A stretch of DNA of 64,000 bases. Source: Micromonospora echinaurantiaca. Its GTDB lineage: Bacteria > Actinomycetota > Actinomycetes > Mycobacteriales > Micromonosporaceae. The notes below the pieces were generated by a model. The model made no database searches. It saw nothing but the letters and a program-made list of their open reading frames with translations, and was not told where the DNA came from. The DNA lies in NCBI RefSeq assembly GCF_900090235.1, contig NZ_LT607750.1:756501-820500 (forward strand). Reading direction: 5' to 3'. The position numbers and the translations under genes were made by a program. Below, one piece after another: positions 51,347 through 59,168 of the stretch; the stretch's first letter is position 1; each line of letters begins with the position of its first letter.

Positions 51347-51370
51347 GTGACGGACGGACGGACGGACGGG
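51347..51370 (+). repeat. GACG tetranucleotide run
   Basis: About five consecutive GACG units just upstream of the small gene at 51389, a simple-sequence tract that could slip and alter promoter spacing. Confidence 0.8.
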
Positions 51371-51388
51371 CGACCGACTGGGGGACAC

Positions 51389-51643
51389 ATGAGCAAGAAG
51401 AGCCGATACATCGGTCCCAGCATGAAGGGGCCGTACAGGGGGGTGCCTGAGCAGGCGGACCGCTTGACGCTGATCACTGAGTGGCACAACTTCGTGCCCG
51501 AGCGCCCTGTCCTGGTCCAAGCCGGCGAGACGATCTGGATCGAGGACCACCGACTAGCTGAGCACCGAAGGCCGCAATATCACCTGATGGTGAAGCGGAA
51601 CAGCGGCCAGCTGGACTCATACCCCGGCGAGCTGTACCGCTGA
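51389..51643 (+). CDS. Small basic hypothetical protein (island cargo)
   Basis: 84 aa from ATG 51389, preceded by GGGGGA. It starts MSKKSRYIGPSMKGPYRGVPEQ and contains LITEWHNFVPERPVLVQAGETIWIEDHR. No domain recognised. It is the last gene before attR and is transcribed toward it. Confidence 0.6.
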   Translation: MSKKSRYIGPSMKGPYRGVPEQADRLTLITEWHNFVPERPVLVQAGETIWIEDHRLAEHRRPQYHLMVKRNSGQLDSYPGELYR

Positions 51644-52135
51644 AGTTCTGCGACCAGCGCCGAGGCCCACGGTGCGGACGCCGATGGCTGTACAGCCAAG
51701 CCACCCGATCCAGGCCGACATCCCCAGACGCCGCCAGCCGCTCTGAGCTAGCGCCTCCCAGCAGGCCGCCGCGATCTTCTTCTAATCCCAAGGCCGCGCC
51801 TGGTCCTAGCGGTCCGCATCCAGTCCGCAAGAGGTCGGCGGACGGCGGGGGAGTAGTGAGAGATGTCGAGAGGTGTTTCCGCTGGTAGAGGCACAGGTGC
51901 CCAGGTCGTCGGATCGCCCATCTTGATCTCATAATCCCTCGGTCGCGGGTTCGAGTCCCGCCCGCCCCACCACGCAAATGCCCTGGTCAGCCAAGCTGCC
52001 GGCGATCCGGTCGACTCCGCAACCCGATTGAAGGCCGCGACCAACGTCCTGTCATGGCGATGAGCGGTCGTCCGGGACGGGCGCCTTACCCTGCCCTTGA
52101 CCGGACCTCGCTCCATATGAGTCGGGCCGTGACGG
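51644..52135 (+). other. Gene-free right end of the element and attR flank
   Basis: Contains the second internal repeat (51690-51789), attR (51928-51978) and about 150 bases of chromosome. Minus-strand frames here encode the GGRDSNPRPRDYE-type peptide that arises from reading a tRNA tail and are not genes. Sequence right of attR weakly resembles the start of the element right of attL. Confidence 0.7.
51928..51978 (+). repeat. attR, second copy of the 51-bp repeat
   Basis: Identical to 45704-45754. It carries only the 3' half of the tRNA and has no matching 5' half, so it is not a tRNA gene. Confidence 0.93.
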
Positions 52136-52705
52136 TCAGACGGCGGCGAGAAATGCCCGCACCCGCTCCATGAGCAGCGCGGCCGCCTCAGGGTCGTAGG
52201 CATCGAGCGAGGAGTCGGCGAAGAGGTGCTGGTCGCCGGGATAGACGAACAGCTCGGCGGCCGCCGTGGAGCCGGCGAGCTCGCGTGCGGCCGGCAGGTC
52301 CTCGTCGAAGAAGTCGTCGCCCTCCTTGCCGTGAATCTGCACCGGCACGCCCTCGGGCCACGTCTCTCCGAATTCCGAGACCGGGAGGCAGGAATCCATG
52401 AGGAGTGCTCCGCGGGCGCCGGGCCGGGTCTGCGCGAGCCGCTGGGCGATCGTCACGCCGAAGGAGAATCCGGCGTAGACGAGCCCGGGGCCGAGTTCGT
52501 CGGCCGCGGCGACGCCGCGCTCCCGGATCGTGTCGAGTCCCAACTCTCGAGCGAATCCGAACCCCTCCTCGATGCTGCCGAACGTGCGGCCGTCGAACAG
52601 GTCCGGCGTGTGCACGGTGTGCCCGGCCTGGCGCAGGCTGTCGGCGAAGCTCCGGACCCCGTCGGTCAGGCCTTGGATGTGGTGGTAGAGCAGCACCTCG
52701 GTCAC
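52136..52705 (-). CDS. Dienelactone hydrolase family protein
   Basis: A 189-aa alpha/beta hydrolase from GTG 52705 with GAGGAG upstream. The fold start is TEVLLYHHIQGLTDGVRSFADSLRQAGHTVHTPDLFDG. The nucleophile elbow is AGFSFGVTIAQ (Ser rather than the classical Cys). Asp lies in VQIHGKEGDDFF and the catalytic His in PGDQHLFADSS. It is divergent from the ArsR-type regulator at 52771, which probably controls it. Confidence 0.9.
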   Translation of the reverse strand: MTEVLLYHHIQGLTDGVRSFADSLRQAGHTVHTPDLFDGRTFGSIEEGFGFARELGLDTIRERGVAAADELGPGLVYAGFSFGVTIAQRLAQTRPGARGALLMDSCLPVSEFGETWPEGVPVQIHGKEGDDFFDEDLPAARELAGSTAAAELFVYPGDQHLFADSSLDAYDPEAAALLMERVRAFLAAV

Positions 52706-52739
52706 GGCGTTGAACTCCTCGCGAACGATCGAAATTTCT

Positions 52740-52749
52740 GGAACGTTCC
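52740..52749 (+). promoter_or_regulatory. Palindrome GGAACGTTCC in the divergent promoter
   Basis: A perfect 10-base palindrome lies midway between the hydrolase start (52705) and regulator start (52771), where one bound dimer could control both genes. A TAGTCT at 52757-52762 may be the -10 of a short-leader regulator transcript. Confidence 0.55.
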
Positions 52750-52770
52750 GCGATGCTAGTCTGTTACGCC

Positions 52771-53334
52771 ATGGCCGACAACCCCCCCGACTACGAGCTA
52801 GCCGATCGGATGGCGCTGACCAGACCGGACCAGGTGAAGGCCATCGGCCACCCGCTCCGCACGATGATCCTGCAGCTCCTCCACGAGCGGGCCGCGACCG
52901 TGACCGAGTTGGCGGAGGCAGTCGAGCGCCCCAAGAGCACCGTCGCGCACCACGTGGACGTGCTCACCCGCAACGGCCTGCTCCGGGTGGTGCGCACGCG
53001 GAAGGTGCGGGCGATCGAGGAGCGCTTCTACGGGCGCACCGCGCGCATGTTCTACGTGGCGGCGGAGCCATCCCCCGCTGGCGAGCAGATGCCGGGCGAC
53101 TTCAACGACTTCGAGGTGGCCGCCCGCGAGTCCGCGACGGCGTTCGAGCAGGGAAAGCTCTGGGGCTTCATCCGGCATGCGCGCATCTCGGAGGATCAGG
53201 CCTCTCAATTCTGGGACCGGATCGCGGAACTCGTTGACGAGTTCGACCGGATGCCGAGGTCCGGCGAAACCATGTACGGGTTCGCGATCGGCATCTACCC
53301 CACCGACCACCCGACCCTGCCGACGGCTCAGTGA
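52771..53334 (+). CDS. ArsR/HTH_20-type winged-helix regulator
   Basis: 187 aa from ATG 52771 (the frame opens at 52753). The winged HTH is VKAIGHPLRTMILQLLHERAATVTELAEAVERPKSTVAHHVDVLTRNGLLRVVRTRKVRAIEERFYGRTARMFYV. A C-terminal helical domain of about 90 residues follows, as in larger helix-turn-helix regulators of this class. Divergent from the dienelactone hydrolase gene. Confidence 0.88.
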   Translation: MADNPPDYELADRMALTRPDQVKAIGHPLRTMILQLLHERAATVTELAEAVERPKSTVAHHVDVLTRNGLLRVVRTRKVRAIEERFYGRTARMFYVAAEPSPAGEQMPGDFNDFEVAARESATAFEQGKLWGFIRHARISEDQASQFWDRIAELVDEFDRMPRSGETMYGFAIGIYPTDHPTLPTAQ

Positions 53335-53350
53335 GTCGAGCGGTCTGAGG

Positions 53351-53806
53351 TCACAGGTCTTTGGCCATGTTGCGGGCGGTCTCGGTGAAGCCCAACTGCT
53401 CGTAGAGGGCCCGGGCGCCGGTGTTGTGGGCGAAGACGCGCAGACCGATTCTGGTCAGCGCGTTGTCGCGGCACCAGCGCTCGGCGGCCAGCATGATCGC
53501 GCGGCCGTAGCCCTGCCGGCGTACGTCGGGTTCGACGGCGACGTTGTAGACGAACGCGGTGTCGCGGGTGACTTTGACCCAGAGGAAACCGACCCGGCGG
53601 TCGCCGTCGTAGGCGTACCAGAAATGGTGGTCAGGGGTGGCGAACTCGGCGGGGAGCAACTGCGCGTAGGTGTCGGCGGCGTCGCGCGCCGCCTCCTGCG
53701 CCGACTGGCCCAACCTGGCGACGCTCTGCGCGTAGTGCGCCTCGGCCTCGGCCCGCCACGGCCCGTACTGATCCTCGGTCATCGGCTCCAGCCGCACGTC
53801 CACCAT
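53351..53806 (-). CDS. GNAT-family N-acetyltransferase
   Basis: 151 aa from ATG 53806 (a TTG at 53815 is also possible). The acetyl-CoA motif is VYNVAVEPDVRRQGYGRAIMLAAERWC, with R-R-Q-G-Y-G as the pyrophosphate loop, and LRVFAHNTGARALYEQLGFTET as the late motif. Substrate unknown. Convergent with the regulator gene. Confidence 0.92.
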   Translation of the reverse strand: MVDVRLEPMTEDQYGPWRAEAEAHYAQSVARLGQSAQEAARDAADTYAQLLPAEFATPDHHFWYAYDGDRRVGFLWVKVTRDTAFVYNVAVEPDVRRQGYGRAIMLAAERWCRDNALTRIGLRVFAHNTGARALYEQLGFTETARNMAKDL

Positions 53807-53946
53807 GATCGACAACCTACCGACTCAACGGCACCCGGGTCAGTTCGCGCCGCCGGTCCGCAGCCCGACAGCGGCAGACCAGCCCGTTCAGCGGCAGCCG
53901 CGTTGAAGCGCCGGTCGGAACGGCGATGGGGGAGCGCTTCCCGTGC

Positions 53947-54780
53947 TCAGCGGCCCGACAGGCGCGCCGCCCGACGCTTCTCGAGATCCCGGCGACGGCG
54001 CCTGCGCTCGTCCGCCGAGAGGTCGGTGACGCGGCGCTCCGTCCGCCCGGTCGACCCGCCATGGAACCGGGCGAGCCAGCGCCGGCGGAGCAGCACGGCG
54101 GACCAGCCGACCAGGCCGGCGGCCGCGACGGCGAGCAGCACGCGCAATGGCGCCGGCAGGTCCTCCATCGTGGCGAGGACGGCCGCCAGCCAGCCGAACC
54201 CCGCGGGGAGCGCCGCGATCATCGACCGCAGGCTGACGGCCCAACCCTCCAGGTAGAACCGCATCAGGGTGTCGGTCCACCGGGAGCGTACGACGGGCTG
54301 GAGCGACAGGGACACCTGCGTCAACGTGACGCCCATGGTGCTCCCGCGCGCCCCCCACGTCGTGAACGACAGGGCGTCGCCGGCATAGGAGGGGCGCAGC
54401 GACCGGCCCACGAAGGTGAACGACAGCAGCATCAGGGGCAGCGACGCGCACGGCAGCATCCACAGCACACCGGCACCCCAGAGCAGCGCGAGCACCGGGA
54501 GCACGATGAGGATCGCGATCAACTCCCCTGGGCGGTGCAGCGCCTCCGCGACACCCCCGGTGAGGAGCTCGACCTCGCCGAGGGCGCCCGTGACGTCGGA
54601 CCAGACCAGGAAGGCCAGGACCCCCGGCCCGAGCGCGAGGACCACCGCCGAGAGCGCCGTCCAGACGAGCCCGACCATCAGGTAGCCGAAGGGCCGGAGC
54701 GCGAGCGCGACCGGACCAGGACGCCGGACCTCCGGAGCCGTCTCGGACCGCACCCTCGCCCTGCGCGCCCCGTCGCCCAT
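53947..54780 (-). CDS. Hypothetical membrane protein with sensor-like N-terminus
   Basis: 277 aa from ATG 54780. Four to five membrane segments are visible (FGYLMVGLVWTALSAVVLALGPGVLAF, LIAILIVLPVLALLWGAGVLW, LMLLSFTFVGRSL, and later VLLAVAAAGLVGWSAVLL). The N-terminal half resembles the sensor domain found in actinomycete histidine kinases. No kinase domain is present. The tail is Arg/Glu/Lys-rich. The frame is open much further upstream, but that part is not protein-like. Confidence 0.65.
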   Translation of the reverse strand: MGDGARRARVRSETAPEVRRPGPVALALRPFGYLMVGLVWTALSAVVLALGPGVLAFLVWSDVTGALGEVELLTGGVAEALHRPGELIAILIVLPVLALLWGAGVLWMLPCASLPLMLLSFTFVGRSLRPSYAGDALSFTTWGARGSTMGVTLTQVSLSLQPVVRSRWTDTLMRFYLEGWAVSLRSMIAALPAGFGWLAAVLATMEDLPAPLRVLLAVAAAGLVGWSAVLLRRRWLARFHGGSTGRTERRVTDLSADERRRRRRDLEKRRAARLSGR

Positions 54781-55017
54781 CGCTGCGACCGTCCCATCGT
54801 TCGTCCGGTCCGAACTACTCGCCGACCTGCCCCACTGGCCGGCCGGCGGCGCTGTCACCATACCGGCCGCCGCCAACAGTGCCCGTTCCCGCTGGGGTCT
54901 CCCGTCGGGCATCCGGCCCGGGTGAGGCGCACTCTCCTGAAGATCTCGTCGGCTTCGGGATAGCCGCACGGTCGTCAGGCGTCTGTAACGGTGAGAACGA
55001 GGAAACGAGGTTGGCGG

Positions 55018-55524
55018 GTGGAAGACGACGATCGGGCACTGCTGGCCGAGTTCGTGGCCAGCCGTGCACCGGTCCTGGTGCGGGTCGCCTACCTGCTCAC
55101 CGGTGACCGGAGCAGCGCCGAGGACCTGTTCCAGACGGCGTTGGCCAAGACGATCCCGAAATGGCGGAGCATTCGCCATTCCGATCCGGAGGGGTACCTG
55201 CGGGCGGTCATGTACCGGGAGCAGGTCAGCTGGTGGCGACGGTTGCGTCGCCGCCGGGACGTACCGATCAGTGCGGACGACCTGGTGGTGTGCGATCCGA
55301 GTGCGGGAACCGATCTCCGGTTGGCCTTTCGGGCCGCACTGCGGCAGTTGCCGCCGACGCAGCGAGCAGTGGTGGTCCTCCGCTACTACGAGGATCTGCC
55401 GGAGGCCGAGGTCGCCGAGCTGCTGGGCTGCTCGGTCGGGACGGTTCGCAGCCGGACCCACCGCGCCATCACCCGGCTGCGCCAACTCCTGCCGCACACG
55501 GAACTGCTGGAGCTGCAGCGATGA
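55018..55524 (+). CDS. SigE-family ECF RNA polymerase sigma factor
   Basis: 168 aa from GTG 55018. Region 2 is LLAEFVASRAPVLVRVAYLLTGDRSSAEDLFQTALAKTIPKW and region 4 is ALRQLPPTQRAVVVLRYYEDLPEAEVAELLGCSVGTVRSRTHRAITRLR. This is the actinobacterial SigE-family pattern. Its stop overlaps the next gene's start (ATGA), which encodes the probable membrane anti-sigma factor. Confidence 0.92.
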   Translation: MEDDDRALLAEFVASRAPVLVRVAYLLTGDRSSAEDLFQTALAKTIPKWRSIRHSDPEGYLRAVMYREQVSWWRRLRRRRDVPISADDLVVCDPSAGTDLRLAFRAALRQLPPTQRAVVVLRYYEDLPEAEVAELLGCSVGTVRSRTHRAITRLRQLLPHTELLELQR

Positions 55525-55943
55525 CTGATCCGTTCGAACACCTACTCCGCTCCAACCTCTCCGAGCTGGCCGAGGAGGCACCGACCGTGCAGGACCCACT
55601 GAGCAAGGCGGAACGGCGGGCGCGCAACCGTCGCCGGAACACCGTGGCGGCGAGTGCGGCCGTCGTGCTGGCTGCCCTAGTGATCGCCACGCCGATGGGG
55701 TTTGCCGACAGCGGCGGCAACGATGGCCGACCGGCACAGCCGGCGAACCCCGCCCCGACCGCCAGTCCGAGCAACCCTGACGAGCCGGTCCCGAGCCCGA
55801 GCGGGCCCGAAAAGCCGGCCCTCAGCCCCACCCCGAGCGGGCCTGGCGAGCCCATCCCGAGCCCGAGCGGGCCTGGCGAGCCGGTCCTCAGCCCCACCCC
55901 GAGCAACCCCGGCGAGCCGATCCCCAGCCCCAGCCCGCGTTGA
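55521..55943 (+). CDS. Anti-sigma-like membrane protein with Pro/Ser repeat tail
   Basis: 140 aa: a cytoplasmic N-terminus (MTDPFEHLLRSNLSELAEEAPTVQDP), a basic patch, one membrane helix (NTVAASAAVVLAALVIATPMGF) and an exterior Pro/Ser/Gly repeat tail (PSPSGPGEPVLSPTPSNPGEP). Similar small membrane proteins encoded after SigE-family factors are thought to hold the sigma factor. The tail could span the cell wall. No zinc-binding anti-sigma motif is seen. Confidence 0.7.
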   Translation: MTDPFEHLLRSNLSELAEEAPTVQDPLSKAERRARNRRRNTVAASAAVVLAALVIATPMGFADSGGNDGRPAQPANPAPTASPSNPDEPVPSPSGPEKPALSPTPSGPGEPIPSPSGPGEPVLSPTPSNPGEPIPSPSPR

Positions 55944-56812
55944 CAACGGCCAGATCGCCGGCGTGTGATCGTCCATGGTTCTATGTGGACGTGCAGAACG
56001 ACGTAGGGCTTACCGCATACCTGGTCAACGAATCGCGAGCGCGTCGGAAGAATCTCGCGGCCGATCCATTGGCGAGCGAGTGGATCGCGGACGATCAGCG
56101 CGGCGCGGTCCGGGATCTGTGGGACGAGTTCGCGGAAACGGTGTATCCCCACGACGACCTGGTCGTGTCGCTGCGTGCCCGGATCATTCTGGATACCCTG
56201 AGTCAGGCCTTGGACAAGCGCGGCGACACGGTGCTGGTGGTGTGTGGCGCGGGCTTCTCCTCATACCCGTGGCTGCTGCCGTTCGCCGCGGCGATGGAGG
56301 TCGATCTGCCCCACATCGTGGCGGCCAAGCGGCGACGAGCCGCCGAGCTGCGGGCCGCCGGGGTGCTCGATCAACGAGAGGTCGAGCACGTCGCGGCGGA
56401 TCTCAACGATCCGCAGGCACGTCAGCATCTGCTGAACCGTATCCGGCAGTTCGCCGCCGGACGGCCCGTCGCATACGTGGCGGAGGGGCTGATCTTCTAT
56501 TTGCCGCCGGATGAGGCTCGGGCGGTCGTCGGACTGGGGGTCTCGGTGGGACCGGAGTCCCTGACGGTGGTCAGCTACTGGCCGCTCGCCGCGGCGGATC
56601 ATCCGGTGCTGGCAGCACAGCGCCGATGGTTCCGGAGACGGTCGGTGCCGGAGGATGCCACCTACCTGACGACCGGCGATCTCTCGGCGATCGTGGGGGA
56701 TCGGGTGGACAACCACAGCCCCGAGGACCTCCAGCGCCGGTACCTCGGTGAGGTCGTCGTGCCCGAGACCGAGCTGATCCCGGAGCACGTGGCGGTGGCT
56801 GGGCAGCTATGA
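55940..56812 (+). CDS. Class I SAM-dependent methyltransferase (LCM/PPM1-like)
   Basis: 290 aa from TTG 55940, overlapping the previous stop. The SAM loop is VLVVCGAGFSSYPWLLPF, followed by VDLPHIVAAKRRR. The leucine carboxyl methyltransferase-type motif is VAYVAEGLIFYLPPDEA, with VSYWPLAAADHP after it. Such proteins methylate carboxylates or hydroxyls of small molecules in actinomycetes. Its place between a sigma/anti-sigma pair and a membrane protein is unusual. Confidence 0.78.
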   Translation: MTTARSPACDRPWFYVDVQNDVGLTAYLVNESRARRKNLAADPLASEWIADDQRGAVRDLWDEFAETVYPHDDLVVSLRARIILDTLSQALDKRGDTVLVVCGAGFSSYPWLLPFAAAMEVDLPHIVAAKRRRAAELRAAGVLDQREVEHVAADLNDPQARQHLLNRIRQFAAGRPVAYVAEGLIFYLPPDEARAVVGLGVSVGPESLTVVSYWPLAAADHPVLAAQRRWFRRRSVPEDATYLTTGDLSAIVGDRVDNHSPEDLQRRYLGEVVVPETELIPEHVAVAGQL

Positions 56813-58086
56813 GCGACGTACTGCACATCCAGACCAGGGCCTACCCCCTGCACTACACCTCGATCGACCGCACCGTGGAACGGGTCGTGCTGCCCGGGCG
56901 GGGCCAGCTTCGGCCCGTCCCGGGAGTGCTCGGTTCGGTGGCCTACAACGCCGAGGAGACGCTGGACTTCGATCTCACCGAGATCGTCCAGGCCGCGGTC
57001 AGCCTGCCCGACATCACGATCGTCAGCTGTCGGAGCCGGATCCTCGCCGCCGGTGGGGTGCTCGTGTCGTACGCCCTGCGGCATACGACCGATCTGCGCA
57101 CGCTCGACGCGCACGACCTGGCCGCGTTGGACGCGACGATCAACCGCGAGCTGCGCGAGGCGGACCGCGCGTTGCTGGGGGAAGTGCTGGCAGCCGCGAA
57201 GCAGTCCGGGGTCTTCGCGCAGGTGGTGGTACCGCCCGGTGGCGCCGAGGCCGCCGACTGGACGGAGGTCGACCCTCGCGCCGTCCGGTACAACTGCCAC
57301 TTCATCACCCGGGATCCCGCCTGGGAGCCGGACGGTCGAGTGCCGAACCTGGTGCTGGGCCGCCGCTGCCGGATCCTGCTGCCATACACCTACGCCTGGG
57401 ACGACGATCCGTCCCCGGACCGGATCGACGACATCCTGACGATGCTGGAACCCGCCGACATCGCCGTCGCTCAGCAGTCGGTTCTGGTCGGTGCCAGCGT
57501 CGGCGGGCTCCGGATCCTGACCGAGCTGGCTCAGGCCACTGCCGGACGGCTCGAGGGACCAGAATTTCGTCGTTTCCTCGACGGGGTCTGGGCCGACTAC
57601 CACCGGCTCGATGCGTATCGGGTCGAATCGGGTCAGGACCACCGCGCCACGTACATCGCCGCACGCGAGACCATCGGGCTCGACGGCACGCATGAGCGGG
57701 CGGAGAAGCTGCTCAACCACGTGAACGCCTCGCTGCTCGCCGAGTCTTCGCGGCGCAGCGAACAGCTGGACGGGCGGCTCAACCGGGTCGCCGCCGCGCT
57801 GACCGTGGTCGCGTCCGCGGCGTTCCTGCTGGACATTGCCGCCTTCCTCTGGCCGGACGTGAGTGGCCTGACGAAGGCGGTGACCGTCACCGGGGTGACC
57901 CTGCTGGCCGCCGGCATGCTGGGCGCGACGATCTTCTGGTCCCGGAGAGCAAGCGATGAGGGGCCGGGGGATCGCAGCGATGGCCGGGTAGCTGATGGCA
58001 TCCGCCAACGTGCCGGTGGAGCCCGCCAAGACCGAGGTCGGGTGCCGGCGGCCCGCCCGCCTGGCCCGTTGGAGATCGACCGGTGA
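56809..58086 (+). CDS. Hypothetical protein with two C-terminal membrane helices
   Basis: 425 aa, overlapping the methyltransferase gene by four bases. An N-terminal ~300-residue soluble domain (HIQTRAYPLHYTSIDRTVERVVLPGRGQ, VRYNCHFITRDP, ILLPYTYAWDDDP) leads to a helical stretch (HVNASLLAESSRRSEQLDGRLNRVAAAL). Two membrane helices (VVASAAFLLDIAAFLW and VTGVTLLAAGMLGATIFW) and a basic tail follow. The layout recalls CorA-like channels, but the GMN motif is absent. No family assigned. Confidence 0.65.
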   Translation: MSDVLHIQTRAYPLHYTSIDRTVERVVLPGRGQLRPVPGVLGSVAYNAEETLDFDLTEIVQAAVSLPDITIVSCRSRILAAGGVLVSYALRHTTDLRTLDAHDLAALDATINRELREADRALLGEVLAAAKQSGVFAQVVVPPGGAEAADWTEVDPRAVRYNCHFITRDPAWEPDGRVPNLVLGRRCRILLPYTYAWDDDPSPDRIDDILTMLEPADIAVAQQSVLVGASVGGLRILTELAQATAGRLEGPEFRRFLDGVWADYHRLDAYRVESGQDHRATYIAARETIGLDGTHERAEKLLNHVNASLLAESSRRSEQLDGRLNRVAAALTVVASAAFLLDIAAFLWPDVSGLTKAVTVTGVTLLAAGMLGATIFWSRRASDEGPGDRSDGRVADGIRQRAGGARQDRGRVPAARPPGPLEIDR

Positions 58087-58232
58087 CGGTCATGACCGCT
58101 CAGCTCATGCGGCCGGGGTGCGCACCCGCAGGTGCATGAGGACAGCGGCGGCGCGTCGGATCGCGACCGCTGACCTTGTGGAACGGAACTGCCTGTCGTG
58201 ATCCGCTCGGCGGGGCGGTCACGCGTCATCAG

Positions 58233-58271
58233 CCGTCGGGGTGCGGGGTGTGGTTTTCCGCACCCCGACGG
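58233..58271 (+). terminator. Hairpin after the sigma-factor operon
   Basis: CCGTCGGGGTGCGG (58233-58246) pairs with CCGCACCCCGACGG (58258-58271) over 11 bases. It ends the four-gene operon before the DedA gene. Confidence 0.8.
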
Positions 58272-58343
58272 TTGAGGTCGGCCTGCTGAGGTCGGCGGTC
58301 GACCTCATGGTCCGGGCCGCGTCGGGTTCATAGCGTCATCGGC

Positions 58344-59168
58344 ATGATTCGTACGTGGCAGGTGCCGATGCACGCTGGCCGGTTGGCCCAGGAATCCGAT
58401 CCGCCCCAGGGTGGTCTGGTCGGGTTGGTGACCGACCTGACGGAGCGGCTCGGTGCCCCCGGCGCCGGCCTGGCCGTCGCCCTGGAGAACCTGTTCCCGC
58501 CGATTCCGAGCGAGGTGATCCTGCCGCTGGCGGGGTTCACCGCCAGCCAGGGCAGGATGAGCCTGCTCGCCGCGATCACCTGGACCACGATCGGTTCCGT
58601 GGTGGGCGCGGTGGCGCTGTACTACGTCGGCGTCGCGTTGGGACGGGACCGGGTCCGCGCGATCGCGGTGCGGCTGCCGCTGATGAAGCTGAGCGACATC
58701 GACCGGACTGAGGCGTGGTTCGCCCGCCACGGGGGCAAGACGGTCTTCTTCGGGCGGATGATCCCGATCTTCCGCAGTCTGATCTCCATTCCGGCCGGGG
58801 TGGAGCGGATGTCGATCGTTCCGTTCCTGCTCTACACCACGTTGGGCAGTCTGATCTGGAACACCGTGTTCGTGATGGCCGGCTACCTGCTCGGGGAGAA
58901 CTGGCACGCCGTCGAGTCGTACGCGGGGGCGTTCCAGAAGGTCGTCATCGCGGTCTGCGCGCTCGCCGTGGGGTACTTCGTCGTCTCCCGCATGATCAAG
59001 ATGCGCAGGCGATCGGCGACGGAGAGCGAACTGACGCCGAGCCAGCCCGAACCGTACCGGTCGGACAGCCGTGCCGATCGGCACGGGCACCTCGGCACCG
59101 ACCACCCGGCCCACGTCGCACGCGGCACCAGGTACGGATCCCCGCGCTGGTCGGAGCGAGACCGATGA
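58344..59168 (+). CDS. DedA-family membrane protein
   Basis: 274 aa with the DedA pattern: ALENLFPPIPSEVILPLAGFTASQG, an ALYYVGVALGRDRVRA segment, FFGRMIPIFRSLISIPAGVERM and three further helices. DedA proteins are linked to recycling of polyprenyl-phosphate or phospholipids across the membrane. The C-terminal ~55 residues are a polar tail. Overlaps the MMPL gene by four bases. Confidence 0.92.
   Translation: MIRTWQVPMHAGRLAQESDPPQGGLVGLVTDLTERLGAPGAGLAVALENLFPPIPSEVILPLAGFTASQGRMSLLAAITWTTIGSVVGAVALYYVGVALGRDRVRAIAVRLPLMKLSDIDRTEAWFARHGGKTVFFGRMIPIFRSLISIPAGVERMSIVPFLLYTTLGSLIWNTVFVMAGYLLGENWHAVESYAGAFQKVVIAVCALAVGYFVVSRMIKMRRRSATESELTPSQPEPYRSDSRADRHGHLGTDHPAHVARGTRYGSPRWSERDR

Larger units (their letters stand above)
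45749..51978 (+). mobile_element. tRNA-integrated genomic element (~6.2 kb)
   Basis: The segment is bounded by the 51-bp repeat at 45704-45754 and 51928-51978. It begins with a tyrosine integrase pointing toward the tRNA and carries genes of visibly less GC-rich composition. No replication, transfer, phage-structural or excisionase gene is recognised. It is therefore a small satellite-like island or decayed integrative element. Cargo: two membrane-anchored hypotheticals, a DUF6414-like protein, a frameshifted gene and two small soluble proteins. Confidence 0.88.

Noticed and set aside
51928..51973. A second tRNA gene with the CAT anticodon
   Set aside because: Only the 3' half is present; there is no D arm or 5' acceptor. 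It is the attR copy.
45749..51978. Prophage
   Set aside because: No capsid, tail, terminase, lysis or phage regulatory gene is visible in 6.2 kb; integrase alone does not make a phage.
51748..52203. 151-codon minus frame with WWGGRDSNPRPRDYE
   Set aside because: It reads through attR, the tRNA tail, and has no domain.
53860..53882. 23-base match to 48329-48351 as a possible element boundary
   Set aside because: The copies are identical but lie one inside and one well outside the 51-bp att boundaries with no integrase logic. It is more likely a dispersed short repeat.
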